64,000 bases of DNA, taken from NCBI GenBank assembly GCA_949710005.1, contig OX453278.1:6808597-6872596 (forward strand), written 5' to 3'. The notes under the pieces are model-generated. The model searched no databases. It was not told the origin of the DNA and was given only the letters and a program-made list of their open reading frames with translations. This document shows, one piece after another, positions 1-15,400 of the stretch. Both the position numbers and the translations under genes were made by a program. Source of the DNA: Ricordea florida (taxonomy: Eukaryota > Cnidaria > Anthozoa > Corallimorpharia > Ricordeidae). How positions within the stretch are numbered: position 1 is the stretch's first letter; each line of letters opens with the position of its first letter.

Positions 1-35
1 CTCGGTATTACTGTATTTCATATCCAGGTAGTGGT

Positions 36-110
36 CAGGACGGGAATCGAACCCGGGACCTTGACCAGATTACAAGTCCGGCGCCCTAACCACTCGGCCA
101 CGCTGCCTCC
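36..110 (-). repeat. tRNA-like sequence / tRNA-derived SINE head
   Basis: On the minus strand the sequence has an A-box-like GTGGCCGAGTGGTTAGG and a B-box-like GGTTCGATTCCC, with an anticodon-like loop CTTGTAA (TGT). The 5' and 3' ends do not pair into a proper acceptor stem, so a functional tRNA gene is unlikely and a SINE head or tRNA pseudogene fits better. Confidence 0.55.
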
Positions 111-448
111 CTCAAAACATCCCAAAACTCCCACCTCTGTTCAAAACATGGCGGACACGTCGTTGTTGCAAACGCATGTTGTTTACGACGCGCCACGGAT
201 GCAGGACACTGCCGACAAGCTCAAAGACTGGAGCAAACAGTTTCCAGATATGGCACTAAGGAAATACTGAATCTGGACAAGCTGTAAATATGTGCTACAC
301 GTTTCAAGTCTTGCCGGTTTCTAACAGTATTCGCTATCAGCTTACGTAGTGCGCTCTGCTCCTGTGTGAGTACACGTTCTTTTCACTATATGAAGACTCA
401 GTGGTGCCAAAGGGGACACACTATGCTAGACTTACACGATGTACCCAC

Positions 449-3400
449 CTCTTTTTCTGCCTTTTGTTTTTCTTGCAAAGCTTTGAGTTTGTGTTTGATC
501 TTTTTCAACTCTTCATTCTCGCTTTTCAGTTTTTCCTTCAGGTCGTGAATAGCAGCCACTCTGGACTTGTTCTCTTCGTCACTGCTCTTACCTGCAAATA
601 CAGAGCCAGGATTTTCAATACGAATTGTAGCAGCAGGAGATATTGTGTAAAGTAACAGGAGAATATTCTGAAAGCGCTCCATGTCTAAATTTAAAACTAG
701 CTCAGGCCATCTTAATGTGGCCGGAGAATTCTTCGTAGTAGTCGGAGAATTCTTCGTAGTAGCCGGAGAATTCTTCGTAGTAGCCGGAGAATTCTCCGAT
801 CTCCGATGCCTAATGAACACCCTGCAGACCAAAATAAAACTTTTCGTTGTCGTTTCATTTCTACGATCTGAATTTTAATTCTCCTCAGTTATTGGTATAC
901 ACTTCCTTGACGTTAGCTTGGAGAATTTAAAGTAACATCGATTTCTTATTCTTAAGCTGGTTAGAGCATTGCACCGGTATCGCAAGGTCATGACTTCGCA
1001 TACAGTTCAAGAAAAAGCTGAATTTTTTCGGGTCTTATCTTCCCAACCCCTAACGTTGCGTACATAACTGATACAAGAAGTTGAGATAATCAAACAAGTT
1101 GATAAAGTAAGTTATACCACCGTAAGGTAAAGAGAGGAAGTGCTGACGTTTCGAACGTTTGCCCTTCGTCAGAGCCGCGAATGACGAAGGGCAAACGTTC
1201 GAAATGTCAGCATCCCCCTCTTTTATCTTACGGTGGTGCAAATTACTTTATCAACTTGTTTGATTATCCCAATTTCTTGTGCTTCAATTCCCCACCAACG
1301 CAGCAACAGTTTCTTTAGAAACTACCCCCACAATACATAACAGAGAGTTTGTACATTGCTCACTACTCGGATACAGAGAGTAACACGAGACAAAGACTGA
1401 AACTGTACGGTTTCCAAAGAATGGTTACACTGTATGGTTTCATCCACAGATGAAAAAGTTAGAACCACACTGTATAGAAAAACAAACAGTACCACAGTAC
1501 AGTACTGTTCAGTAGCTTTCCCAAGAATGGTTACACTGCATGGTTTGATCCACAAATGAAAAAGTTAGAACCACACTGTATAATAAAACAAACAGTACTA
1601 CAGTACAGTACTGTTCAGTAGCTTTACAAAGAATGGTCACACTGCATGGTTTGATCCACAGATGAAAAAGTTAGAGCCACACTGTATCGTAAAACAAACA
1701 GTACAGAAGTACAGTACTGTTCAGTAACTTCCTGCCAAATATTGTATCGCAGCATGGTTTAGTGTAGATTTTAATAAAACATTGGAGCCAGACAGTGCGA
1801 AATTACATTCCACTTCCGCACGGTAAATATCCAATAACATCGTGGTTGAGGATCAACAAACGTTCTAAGAAATTCCATAATTGGGCGGAAACCAATACAG
1901 GAAAATAGCTGCCCTTTCAGAATAATAACCTCCGAGGCGGGCTCTCACGAATTCCTGAGAGTTCTGCTTTGTCGACGCCTACGGTAGGGCGTGTACTTTC
2001 CAGCTTAAAATAGATTTATGGCGCTATTTTTAAGCAGTACACACTATATCCAATGCCCAAATTGTAGTACAATCGCAACAACCACTGCTGTTGAATTATA
2101 TGACAATTTATTCCACAACCAAACACGCGTCATTAAGACAATTCACATCATCGAAGACAAGGACGATTTTTGGATAGTGAGTTTTCCGGGCATGACTTAC
2201 CAACTTTCATTTTATTATTCATCTATTCATTTACTCCACATTAACAAGTTAAATACAGTAAATCTAAAGTTCAAGGAAAAGTGGAGCAGGGCATGATATA
2301 GTTAGACTAATTATATGCCCTTTTTTAAGATAAAAAAGGAAAGAGGGGAGGGGTGACTCACATCTACAGGTAGGAATCACGAATATACCAATAAAAGTGA
2401 TGCGATTAAAATTGAACATTATAAGAGCAACAGATCCCCAACTGAAGGTGATCAGAGAACCACACAAAACAAAGGAACATTTTGGTGTCGTCGGAAGGGG
2501 AGAGTTCGGTTCAATGCAAGTATCTGGGTAACTGTGCACCTACCCCTCCCCTAACCCAACAAGTTATAATAAGTTTAAAAAGTTAGCGTTAATGTTGGGT
2601 TAGGGGAGGGGTAGGTGCACGGTTGCCTGGATACCTACATCGATCCGAGATTTCTACGCAACGACCACAGGATAACTAACCCACTGGTCTGCAGGCTCAG
2701 TCTCCAGACACTGGATCAAAACAACTCACGAGCGATTACAATTGTCAATCGCGACGAAGTGAGAATTAAGGAGGGCCTGCGTATCACAGCAAGGAGCAAT
2801 GATATTTGACCTGAAATTATTTTTATAACTCGCACTTGTACGGGCACATGACATTTCCCACCAACACTTGTACTTTAACTTGTACATTAATACGACTTAG
2901 CATAAATAAAGACTCACTTGTCTATTGCACAAGGCAGAACAACAAACCCCGGAAATCTCCACTAAGCGTTAACTCAGGGAATCTCATGAAGAAAAGAGAA
3001 ATTGTTTTCTCTTGTCCACAAAGTTGGGAAAATACCCCGGGGGGGGGGGGTACTCCCTATAATGGCCTTTACGGGGAGGCTACGCCCGAAAGGGGTACCT
3101 TTTTCACGCTTCAGGTTTCTGAAAGGGGAGGGATTTCACGAATCGAAGTATATGAAAGAGTAGGGAAAATCTATCACTTAGGTATTTAAAAGGGCCTGTC
3201 ATTAAAATAACACATACCTTACGACTATACTGGTTTAATTTATTGAACGCAGCATGAAAATGACAAGAAGACTTCCTGTTTTAGCAAGTTATTCACAAGA
3301 CGGGCCAGTCAGAGCAGTTAAAAATCAAACTCGTCGGGTTCGCATTACAGTCTATACGAGTGCTTTGTGGACTTCAGTCAACGCGTCACGCTGTCGTCTT

Positions 3401-6400
3401 TATTATTTACTACATCTTTTCGACACCTTGAGTAGGTTTGTGAAAGGGGTACCATTTTCCAGTGGAATGAATACGAAAGTGGTACCATTTGTCAATGGAA
3501 TGTATAAGAATATCAATCTACCAAAAATGGTATGTAAAAAGGTAAGGGGTCGGACTTCGCAGCGGAGCCTCGCCATAATAAATTTTTTTAGTATCCCCCC
3601 CCCCCCCCGGGGGAAAATACCGAGAGAGGGCGTGGCTAGGAGGAAACGCCGACAGCGAGGAGATTCAACACTGCTGAACAGATGTATATTGAAACTGATG
3701 GAGCGAGACATCTCTTTCGTTAACATAGGAGTCAATAGCGTTTAAAGTGAAACGGGTTTCCAGCAGAGAAAAAATAGAATTGCCTGGGTTCACCCTCGGT
3801 GTAAAAACCTGTTGCATTCACGAGTGACGTACAACAAAGAAAACAAAAGAAACAAAACAATAGAGACTAGGAAAATAATAGTGGAAAAAGACAAAGAAAA
3901 AATTCGCAGGTTTTTACACCGTGGTAAACCCATCGCCTGTAAATAATTTGGAAACACAAGAATAACTAATTGGAACAGAACAGTTGAAGTGGAAAGGCTT
4001 AATTACAAAGGTTACGACTTGGAATAAATAAATAAATTTCCATTGAAGACGTAACTAAGACGTTTCGTTGATATGTTCCGGAACCGAAAAGATCAAATGT
4101 GCCTTTGTTACACCACACTAACAACGACCAGTCGCAATCGAATGGGCTGAGATGAGAACTAGAGAGAGCCAGAAGAAGAACGTTCACTCTTTCTCTGCTC
4201 GCCTTCTCCCCAATTTTCCCTCGACGCGTCAAATTTTTCTCTCGCTTGCTTAGGCCCGGTTCAAAGTCGAACTTTACTTGTGTCTTATCTAATGCAAATG
4301 AGGTGAAACAATAGATTTTTCTCATTTGCATTAGATTCGGCACATTTGAAGTTCGACGTTTGAACCGGGCCTTAGCTAGAACGTGTTCGCCCCATGTGGC
4401 TAAAGCATTTTCTTGATAACTTCGTCTTCGGACGTTTTCGGACATCTTCGGGAATCTTCGGAAATGTTCGTGTCGTCTTCGAAAAATCCCGGCAGTCCCA
4501 GGATAAAAATCTCACGCCTTTAACTCAGAAAAAGTTGGCAGGTATAGAACACTAATGGCCCATTCACACTAACTAAACATGTTTAGTTAAACCAGGTTTT
4601 AAAACGTGAAAATTGGTAACTGAACACTGAAAATCGGGCGTTTACACAGGATTCAAACAAGCTTTGACAGGTTCTCTCTATTTGTGCTAAATTTGTAGTC
4701 GACAACATCAGTAAGCAGATTTTACATAGCCTGAGTACAGCCGCCAAACTCGTTCCCAGGGCTTTTTCCTAGAAAAAAAGGGAAAAGCCCTGGGAACGAG
4801 GTTGTACAGCCACCCCCTCCCCTCCCTTCAAAAAAAATCGGGAAGACGCTCATTTCCCGATTTTTTTTTTTGGAGGAGAGAGGCGGCTGTACACAGGCTA
4901 CTTTTTTAATGGAAACAATTTTAAACCGTGTTTAACCAAACAGTATTTAAACATGTAATGACATTGATTGATCATCGCACTTATGTACACAACTTTTAAG
5001 CAGCGGTGAAATTAAGGCCTGAAAAAAATCCAGGCCTGAACGGGATTCGAACCCATGACCTCTGCTTTACCGGTGCAGTGCTCTACCAACTGAGTTATCA
5101 AGCCAATTGGGAGCTGGTCATGTTGTGAGTTCGTAATATACCAGTAGATGGAAAAGGATGCAAGTGAACATATATGAAAGACCATATATTTGAACTGCGG
5201 AGTAACAGGTAATGATATTGATTGATCATCGCAGTTATGTACACAACTTAAGCAGCTGCGAAATTAAAGCTTGAAAAAAATCCATGAAATTAAAGCCTGA
5301 AACATGTTTAAGCTTTGGTGTAAGCGGGGTTTAAGACTAACCATAAGAGTACCTGTCTTATAAGCTGTGTTTCGAACATGGGCGTCATAGACTTCGGCAA
5401 TGAATACATTATTTGGCTTCTAACGCAACGTGTGGCGAGAAATCTTGCGTGACGAGCCAAACAGCGGCTGCGGAGGAGACGTCGGAGCGATTTGACGCAC
5501 GAAATTTATTCTTGAACAAGGATAAAAAAATCTCGTTTTCCGTTATCATGTTAACCAAAGTCCTAGTATTATTTCCTGGGTGTGACTCTATGGTAATAAT
5601 TTATGTGCCCTGGTTCTTATGGTACAAAAATTCATGGCGCAAAACAGACTGACTCACCAGACTCAGCCAGTTTAGAGTAATCAGTAATCTTTGACTGAAG
5701 ATCATCTTTGAGTTCGTCCACAAGTTTCCGTTTTTCTTTGAACTCCGCAGTTAGCTGTTAAAACAATGATCAAGAGAAACGATTACCCAGTAATATTTCA
5801 GCGATTTGTACAAAACAAGATGAAAACAGGAGGGGTGACCGCAGCTGTAAAGCTACTGAACAGTACTGAACTGTGGTACTGTTTGTTTGACTATACAGTG
5901 TGGTTCTAACTTTTTCATCTGTGGATCAAACCATGCAGTGTGACCATTCTTTGTACAGCTACTGAACAGTACTGTACTGTGGTACAGTTTGTTTTACTAT
6001 ACAGTGCGGTTCTAACCTTTTGTTTCTTTGGAAATCTACTGCACAATAGAGTCATGTACACCTTTTCTTGTTCTGTATGTGCAGATATTTTCCCAAATTT
6101 ATTTTCGTATTTACCTGGTCCTTTTCCTTCTGCAGGCTCATCAGTTTTTCTTGTACTTCTTTGTTGTCTTTCTTCATGCTGTCCATCACCCAGTCCAAAA
6201 TTCCCTACAAAGAGAATCAAGAAACGTAGTAACATGAAAGTAGTAATAGTAATACGTAGTAGCCTGATAATAAAGCGCAAAAGATACTCAGACTTTAGCT
6301 CGCAGTGCAGGCGTTATTTTGGAGAAAGCGCCAGATAAACCAGGTTTTCGATGCCGCCATCTTGGATTGTAATTGGATGCTTGACCGGTAGAGACTTGGT

Positions 6401-9400
6401 GCTGAGGCGGGTGTTGCACCACTACGCCTACTCCCTCGACAAATATTCCCTCGCCCCAATCCTCCACAGTTACCAAATCCAAGATGGCGGTCTAATACGA
6501 AAATCTTGGAAAATGTGCACAGGAGCGTCCAAAATACGTCTGCATTGCAGGCTTCTCAGAGTTCAGTATCAGGTAGGTAGGTAGGTAGATAAGCAGTCTT
6601 TGGACATGGTCCATGACTCGAAGCACAGGATGCGAGCATTTCTTATAGTGAATAACTGGCCTCATCTTTGAACGACAGACACGGCCACAGATCCCACGGA
6701 CGTAGTCTTATGGTACTGGGCCGAGTTGTTCGAAGCAGGGTTAAGGTAATCCAGGATTAGTGCGAAATTTAAATGCAGATATGAGAGCTTAAAAAGCACA
6801 TTCAGTATGATTCTTTTTGAATACAATTTGATGATTCTATGCTCTGAATAAAATAGAGAAATTTATCAGAGAAAACGCTTTTTAAAAAGAGGAAAAGAAA
6901 CCCATGTTAAAATTTAACCCTGGTTAGCGCTAATCGGGCTTCGAACAACCGGCCCTTGATGCTGATGTAGATGACTTTGCAGCAGACTTTAAATTCTCTT
7001 CGTTCTTTCTGCATCAGCCTCGGCATTCAGCTTCACTTCCCCAGATCGAAGTACCAGATTGCACTTGGTCTTCCATGTGCTTCGATCTGCAGCAATAGGT
7101 TCCCAGTTGTCAGGTGCAAGGCCAATTGCAATCATGTTTCCCTTGCAGACGACCCTGAAGCGTAGTCAGGTATTATGACAGGTCTTGACCAAAATTACAG
7201 CTCCTTATGCAAAAGGTCCTTAGGGATTCGACCTTCTCAATCTACGTTGTCTGAGGAGGGTGTACATCGAAGGAATACCTGCCCTTTCAAGTACGACACT
7301 ATTGGGGACCTTATCCGTAAACGAAATGGACAGGATACGGCGAAGGCATCTCATGTGGAAGGCGTGCTCGAGCCCCGCCACTCTGAAAGTGCGAGCTTCA
7401 CGATCTCATTTGCCGCGTGAGCATTACGAGCCCGTATGGTGGGCAAGTTCCACAAATCAATATGGCGTGTACGAGTTCTAGAAGTTCACTTGGTGCGCGC
7501 GCCTCAAGAATTTGTCTGGCGCGTGAGCCCCACCACAATTTTGTGATATGGACCAGCTTAACCAGTTTGCAAGGTGAACGAACTTCACAATTTCACGAGC
7601 CGCACAAGCAACAGAACCCGTATGGCACGCGAGCTTTATACGTCCACATGGTGCGTGTACCACGCAATTTAGTCTCGCACGCGAGGTTTACAAGCCTGTA
7701 CGGTAAGCAGACGTCACAAAGGAACATCAGCGCGAGCAGCAGTGAATGCTACAGCTGTTTAGCGTTTGCGCCCCGGTGGTAATTTCACGAGTGAGTTGTA
7801 CAACTAAAAATCAGCACTCTTCAACGTGGCCGACTCCAGTTAGAGGTATTCGAAAAGAGAAAGCTCGCTACGCTCAACCTTTGTGACACTACACAAGTCG
7901 TGTATTCAAACAGAGCGAAACACCTTTTTACAAATAATCTCTTAACAAAGAATTGAAAACATCAAAACACACTGAACAGGACACAACAGAAAATACAGTA
8001 GCATTAGGTTACCTTGTTAGCCAACGTGATTCGTCGCTCTTCGTCATAATGTTCAGATAATCTCTCTCGCTCTTCCCATGTTTGCCTCTTGGCTTTCTGC
8101 AGGTCTTTGATAAGCTCCTAGACGGTACGAAAGCCCGCGAAAGGTTAAGGTAACGTTGATATAGCATAAAATGGTAGGTGTACTGACTACGATTTTCAAG
8201 CTGTTCATCAAACTTTGTTTTTGTATTTCTTTTTTTTTCTTCTTTTTTTTTCTAGAAAAAAAGAAAAGTTAATTTTAAAAAGAACTGGGATGTTACATCG
8301 AAAGACAAGTACGAGTTACTATTACTAATTAACATCGGGTTTGTAACCCATCAACCTACGGGTTAAAAATCGGGTTTATCGTATGTCACGTACGTCCTCG
8401 CGTGCGCTTTTAGAAAAATATTAGAAAAATCTCAGCACGAAGGCCGTAGGCCATGGAGCGAGCAGCACCACAAAAAGCCGTACGGCCCCGCGAGACACAG
8501 CCGCTGTAAAATGGGAAAAATAGAAGAATGGCGGCAGTTATATGATAAAATGCTTATTGACTGAGTGGGAGGGCCGTACGCGGGAAAATATTTGCCTCTC
8601 CGAAATAACACACAGACCTCGCTGCGCACGGTCGGTACGTTATGACCTCGAGCCAAATATCTTCCAGTACGGCCCTCCCTCTCAGTCAATAAGTACATAT
8701 TAAGGACGTAGATAAACCGCTAGCACTTACCTCCATGTGAAGCACATCATCCTTACTCGCTGCTCTTCTCATCCCTGTACTCGCCAATTTCTCCCGCAAA
8801 CGCGCAATTTCATCGCGAAGGTCTTGAATAATCTTGGTATTCTCAATCTGAAATCATTAAAGAACGCCAGTCAACAGCATTTTGATTTGCACCAAGTTAG
8901 AAATTAGGAGATCTTTTTTTCGTTAAAACGTCTGATGCAAACCTCATTTCTCTTGGTGGCGTTCTCTATGTTCTTAGTTCTGTTTCCGCACTGCATGGAC
9001 GCTAACGTCTCCTCATAGTCAGAATCTAACAGGAAAAAAATCAATACATAACTGCTTCACTTGTCTTTCTTGAAAAAACACACACACACACACACAAACA
9101 CGTCACAATATCTACGTGCCATCGAACCATAAAATGTAGTCTATATAAAAGAGTGGGTTTCCATGTAAAGTTACCGGTCGGGTTGTTCGTAAGCCGATTA
9201 ACGTAAATCCAGTGTTAATTATAAATGCCACATACAAGATTTAGTGCAAAGATATCGTAAGAAATATTTACCAATCATTAATCAATGGTTGAACCTTACT
9301 GACCTGCTGGCGATAATGTTGATATCATGGTGGTATACGCACTGCCTCCAAGAGAGTCCTACACAGTGCAAACAAGTTTGATGAATGCATGTAGAGATCA

Positions 9401-12400
9401 GTGAGGTACAATATCACAAACATCTATAAACTAAGGCAAGAGAGTTGTATATCATGCGGTGATTTTCTAGGTAATACATAGATAAGGAACATGACGACAA
9501 ATCTAACATCTGTTGAGCATTTCCTTTTTAACAAAAGTTGAAGAGCGTAGAATGCCATATTACAAGTTGAAATGCTGCATGTGATTGAAAACATAGCCTG
9601 CGTGACCAGCGTTCAAAGGGAAAGGGGAGAGGAAGGGGTGGTGAAGGAGGAATAGTGCGTGGGCGGGAGACACGAGGGCGGAGGACATGAAGGGCCTCGC
9701 TTCGCGCTCGCGTGCGTGGGTTGCGACAACGGCAAGTTAGCCAATCAGAATGCGAGATTAGTAGCAATTGTGGTAAAAAAATTTCCCTTTTCTGTATTAG
9801 CCAATCGCTTGCATTTCGTTTTCGCTTTTTTCCTTCTTGCATTTCGTTCATTCCTGCGGTATATAGTACCTGTAATATTCTGGTAAGTTTTGATTCTCTG
9901 TAAGGAATGTGACCTTCCTTTCTCTTGGGGTCTGCCAATACACTCACAACTCTATTCAGAGCATTAATGCTGTAAAAATAAACATAATTCTTAATGTTAA
10001 CAAAGCAAATACGTGTCGTCATGTTTCCAAACAAAACCTATATGAGCCAAAAGTTGCTACCGACTCTGGAAAACAAGCATTATGACACAGCTTTCGGAAA
10101 GCGCGCGCTATGATTGGCTAATACGCGCGATCCATTTGCCCATGGGTTGCATGCTGACGTCAGATTGTGAAGTTGGGAAGTCTTATGTTATAAAAGAAAT
10201 GGTAAACGCAGCTGCTGTGCAACCATCGAGTTATGGATGCACTTGGGAGTTTGTTAAGCACTCAAGAAGCTAGAGATACTCTCGGCTGCGCCTCAAGCAT
10301 CTCTTACGCTTCTTTTGTGCTTAACAGCTTCCCTCGTCCGTCCATAATTCGATGGTTGCACAGCTGCACGTTTACCATTTCTTCAACAGCGTATTCTACA
10401 GTACTACTCCTTTTTAGGACAGTATCCCCAGCAATTTAAGAGACCTTAGCATCTTTAAATTGTCCAAAAATTTAAAACTTCAGTTGCTGTCTCAGCAGAC
10501 CAAAGCAAGAACTGATAAATAGTCTTCCATTGCTTCAGATTACAACACTCATTATAAAGGGGCTCTGACATTGAGATTTTGTAGCCTTTGGGAACCCCTG
10601 TTCCAAAATTCCGAAAACTTAATATTGCTTGTCATCAAACTTGATCTGTCTCACCCAAATAAAGATATCAAGATATTGATTAAATTTTTTAAGGGAGGGC
10701 AAGCCATAATAGTGTTGAGTGATCCTTTAAACACAGTCACAAAACTCGAAAAATTTAGCCTAAAATTTAGTTTACAAAATTTGGATACCACCATGTCCTC
10801 TCTATCAGTAGAATGACCACCAAATAAAGCTCACAGAAGAAAGGGGTAAAGAAGGGTATCACAATGGTAACAGCTTACCCCTTGTTAACAAAAGCATCCT
10901 CAGTTGAAACATTTATGTCTGCACCCTCAGATCTCTCTGATCCTAAACCACATCCAAAGAAAATCAGTTTCCCCACCAAAATGACTAACGCTGTCCACAT
11001 ATAAAACCAAAAATTTTGTTGCATCTTACAGTTGTAGTAATCTCTTAAATACAAATTCTAATGACTTTATATTGGTTCTTATTGAGGGTTGTCATATACT
11101 CCGACAAATTTATGCATTGCATTGTATTGTATTATGGCCATAACAATAGTTCAACAATGCATTCTAGGACGACACAATACAACACAATGCAGATTAATAT
11201 AATGCTGTGCATAAATTTGTCAGAGTATTGGACAAGTATGTTTTTATTAAAACAGAAACTGGTTATGAGCACCTGAGTAATCAACAACAGTTAAAATTTA
11301 CTGAAAAAAATACCAGCATCTGATGGCTTGAAGACTGGCTTTTAATAACTCATAAGTCTAGAGATGGTTTTTTCACAAATGCAACAAGGCAACCATGTTG
11401 GCAGTGGTTGGCAGTGGATGGAACAAGACATTTTCCAAATAATTTGCGTACAAATAAGGTACTCCACAAAGAGGAGAAAATTATTGTCCTTGTCTAGCAA
11501 CTGAGCTGCCATGACATCACATTGATATTCACCATGTGGGAACCCAGAGCTCATCTGCTAGCTGTGCCATGCTGATGAGGCCTAACAAGGCTGAAACAGC
11601 TGTCCACGGCTGCTGGCTTTTGTGCTCTATTTTTCTATCTTTCTACTTTTTTTCTACCACTGTCACCTTCGAGCTCATACTTGTGGCTTTAACATACCCT
11701 TACTACACTTTGACACTTCTTACAGTTACCTGCTAGGTCTATGAATGTGATTTTGGAGCGTACACCAGTTACATTAGCTCCACCATTACTCTTTTGTTCA
11801 ACATGAACAGTGAACACACAATCCGACCTGAATGTTGGATGTGAGAAAGGAAGCCAGTCAACAAACAAATTCACAAACAAGATTAACACAGATAGGGTTT
11901 TGATACCATCACCTGAATAACTTGACTGTGATTATATAACTTCCACTCAGGTTGTGGAAACAACAGTCAACATTATCAACAACAGTTCTTTTCAGAACTA
12001 CTTACAATCATGCAATCAAACTGAACAAACAACTACTGAGACTCCTGGGTGTTCAGGATTATTTTCTTCTCCTCATTTTTGTAAAAAAGTTTTTCATTTA
12101 ATTGACAAACTGGAAATTTAATTCACCGGAAGTTATGCTGTACCTGGATTGATTGACACATTGACGGCGGGAGTTTCAAATAAAAGTCCACGGATCTAAA
12201 GGGATGCTTACCCCATTGAAAAAATTTTTTTTGTGGTTGTTTTATCGTAGTTCTTTTGGGTCTTTTGTCAATTGGGAGTTGGGACTTTTTTTGGAATTTT
12301 AATTGAGGAAATTTAGGAAACTTAAGGAGAAACACTGAGTTCAAACCATTTACAGATTTACTGAAGAGTTTGTTTGTAAAGGAACTTGCATTTTGCACAG

Positions 12401-15400
12401 ACAGAAAATTGTCAATTGTAAATAACTGTAATGATCTGAGTTATCCCCTAGCGAGGGCCTGTATTTACCAGTAACATAAATTAATCTCCATTTAAAGCTT
12501 AAGCCACTGAAATCCAGCACCCTAACTCTGAGGAAAAGATCAAACTCATTCAAACACCAGCATCTACAATTGGCAAAGCTAATGTCAGTTACTGTAATCA
12601 ACTGGTGAAATACTTCACATGCCACCATAGATTGTTGTTTTAGTCACAGAAGAAACACTCAAGCCCTTTCGTGAAACACTTAGCCTAGAGATAAACATTG
12701 AAAGAAACATGCATGTATAGTAGAAGGCATGCCTATACTGGATGTCTTAGAGACGAAAGCGAAACCAAATGACGTCAAGCAAAGATGGGGAAAACCAACA
12801 CAAAATATCCACCCCACAATAAAAGGTCACAAAACTGTAGTTCCTGCAACATCTACAATCACCTTATGCCTATATTTATTTTGGCATACTTTGAGTTTGT
12901 GGGGCTCTTGTCCATTGATGCCATCTTTCTTACTCTGCTTCCTTGCTCAAACAGCCGAGAAATATCTTCGCCACTCTGCACAACAAGTTCTGCAAGTCCA
13001 TCTACAAAGCTGGAAGTGGAAAGGGCAAGAATCAATAGACAAAGGTTAACCAGCTGCAATAGTTAGGACATCACTACCCAACGTAACAATATAGCAACAT
13101 TATATGTAACTGAGAACTCAGTGATGACTGACTAAAATGTTTGACAGCTCTGGATCAAATCATATTTAAAAATTGTGCAGTAGCTAGGTCAATTACCAAG
13201 ACAAAAGTTCTCTCATGGGCCAACCAAAGCCACTTGGCATTGGAATATTTTCACTTGGAAATTAAGGTCTGGAAGTAGAAAAACTGAACCAATCAACAAC
13301 AGACTTCAATCAGAAATAGATCCTAAAGTGTATAATATTCTGCAGGGTTTTTATCAACTCAACAGAACAGTTCTGGCTTGATTTGCAGCTGACCAAGAAC
13401 AATTAACACACAAGGAGATAACACACAAGGAGATAACACCACATGAACCCAGGATTAGGACATTACTCTTTTCACTTCTAAGAGTGATCAAAATATAACT
13501 TCGCAATATTTTTTGCATTGTTAAGCAAACAGCGGCGAAGAAATGAGCAATAATGGTTATCAACATCAGACCTTGGATTTGGTCTAAAATTAAGTTCTTT
13601 AAACTAATTATTAAGACAGACATGTTATAAGGTCTTGGAGTCATGCCTGAGACCTTGGGAGTAAAATGTCTCAAAGGTATGCAATACGTGGCTACATTGT
13701 ATGGTACCAGAATACACCCATACACCCTCTCCCCCACTCCACTCAGGAGGGGGAGCAAAAATTCCAAGGGGTGGTGGGAGGGTTACATTAAACCCCTGGA
13801 ATGGAAATTATGAGGTGATGGGGGTCTAGGAGTAATAGCCCCTGTGAGAGGCATGGATATTTACCACAACCACAAATATTTCAAACTTTGATCAATGCAC
13901 AGAGTGGTTATACTAGTGAATGCTTACATTCCTAGCTGTGGATGTTGTCGAACACTGAGATTCTGTCCAGTTGGATTAAGCAGGTCATAGATCATTTCCT
14001 GGTATATCTAATAGACAAACCAAAAAACATAAACTTAACACATTCAACAAAATTGTCAATTGCCAGAAACCCATAAGATTTGACACTTGCAACTCGTGTT
14101 CACAGCTTGTCCAAATTCAATATTTCCTATTAAGTACCATACTTGAAACTGCTTTCTCCAGTCTTTGAACTTTTGGAAACTGCCCTGTTTGCATGGCATG
14201 TAAAGTATATGCAATTTGCAACAATGACACGTCCATCATGTTTTGTGCAGAAGCAGGTATTTTCCAGTAAGTACATCATGCTTCTGAAGCCAATTTTATT
14301 GGTTAAATAGGTTTCCCTTGATTTTCCAAAGATGGTACTTTATAGAATGAATGTGGACAGGCTTTAGTTAAGGACATTCAAAGGCACTTGCATATTTCAG
14401 GTTTCTGCATTTTTATTTTGCCAAAATTTACCAATGGAATTTACATGTATACTGTATCAACAAATCTTTCACTCACAGCATGTACACTGTAGCTAAATTT
14501 TTACAAGGGATGTAAATAATTTGCCCAAAACATTTTCTGAATCACTTTAGGACATAATAAAGACATCTGGTATCTTCAAATTACAAATCACCACAGCATG
14601 CTTTATTGATATTGCATTGGGTTTAGAAACCTTAAATGTTTTACATATGTAAGTCCAGGTTAAGAATCTTAAAATATAACGCCATGTTAGAAACTTGTCA
14701 ATTTAGCAAATCACTGATTTATCCCTGACAGCTCTCAAAGTAAACTTTGAAAAGGGAACACTTGATTGTGAAAGATGTCTTATGCCATGTATCAACTTGG
14801 AATGTTTCATTTTAAGTTGTTGTGTTAGGGTTGACAATGAGTGACTTACTGTGCTCAGTACTTCACCATCACTAACAAACTACATTGACTGAACGATATG
14901 TACTTTTGGCACTGTCACAGGTTAACTCAGAAAAAGCAAATCTAAGTTCTCCTAATAGGTGTCGGACCTACAACCTTCCACCCACTAGTCTAAATGCTCT
15001 GCTACTGAGCTATAAGAGGGTTGTGGGAGCAAAACATCCTGTAGACTGCTAGGATTTGAATGTCAAAGTGAAAGGGTGGTTAAATAATGAAGATAAAACA
15101 TCCTGCATATATGGCTAGGATTTGAATGTCGAAGTGAAAGGGTTGTGAAGTAATGAACATAAAACATCCTGCACACTGCTAGGACTTAAATGTCAAAGTG
15201 AAAGGGTTGTTAAATAATGAAGATAAAACATACAAATATTATCCTGTATACTGCTAGGACTTAAATGTCAAAGTGAAAGGGTTGTTAAATAATGAAGATA
15301 AAACATACAAATATTATCCTGCATACTGCTAGGATTTGAATGTTAAAGTGATTTCAAGGATTGTGAAATAACAAAGATAGGATATTTTGAGCCTGGAAAA

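Larger units (their letters stand above)
592..5657. other. Kinesin intron (about 5 kb) packed with repeats
   Basis: No exon was recognised between the exons at 449-591 and 5658-5754. The interval holds a SINE fragment, several fold-back MITEs, a roughly 104-bp tandem repeat and a G-run-ended element, which are listed separately. The remainder (about 1750-2530 and 2630-3030) shows nothing identifiable. Confidence 0.6.

Noticed and set aside
148-270. Short plus-strand frame MADTSLLQTHVVYDAPRM... as a gene or first exon
   Set aside because: It has a plausible ATG context but only 40 codons, no clear donor site and no recognised family. It overlaps no other evidence and could be chance or a retrocopy fragment.
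398-832. A 144-aa minus-strand gene
   Set aside because: It fuses kinesin exon 18 (449-591) with the adjacent MITE repeat across an acceptor site.
7400-7720. Coding region on plus strand suggested by overlapping frames near 7175-7782
   Set aside because: Composition is that of a decayed CpG-containing repeat inside a kinesin intron, with several competing short frames and no domain.
9528-10034. A 168-aa minus-strand gene
   Set aside because: Only 9870-9969 is coding, as kinesin exon 11. The rest is intron read-through beyond the splice sites.
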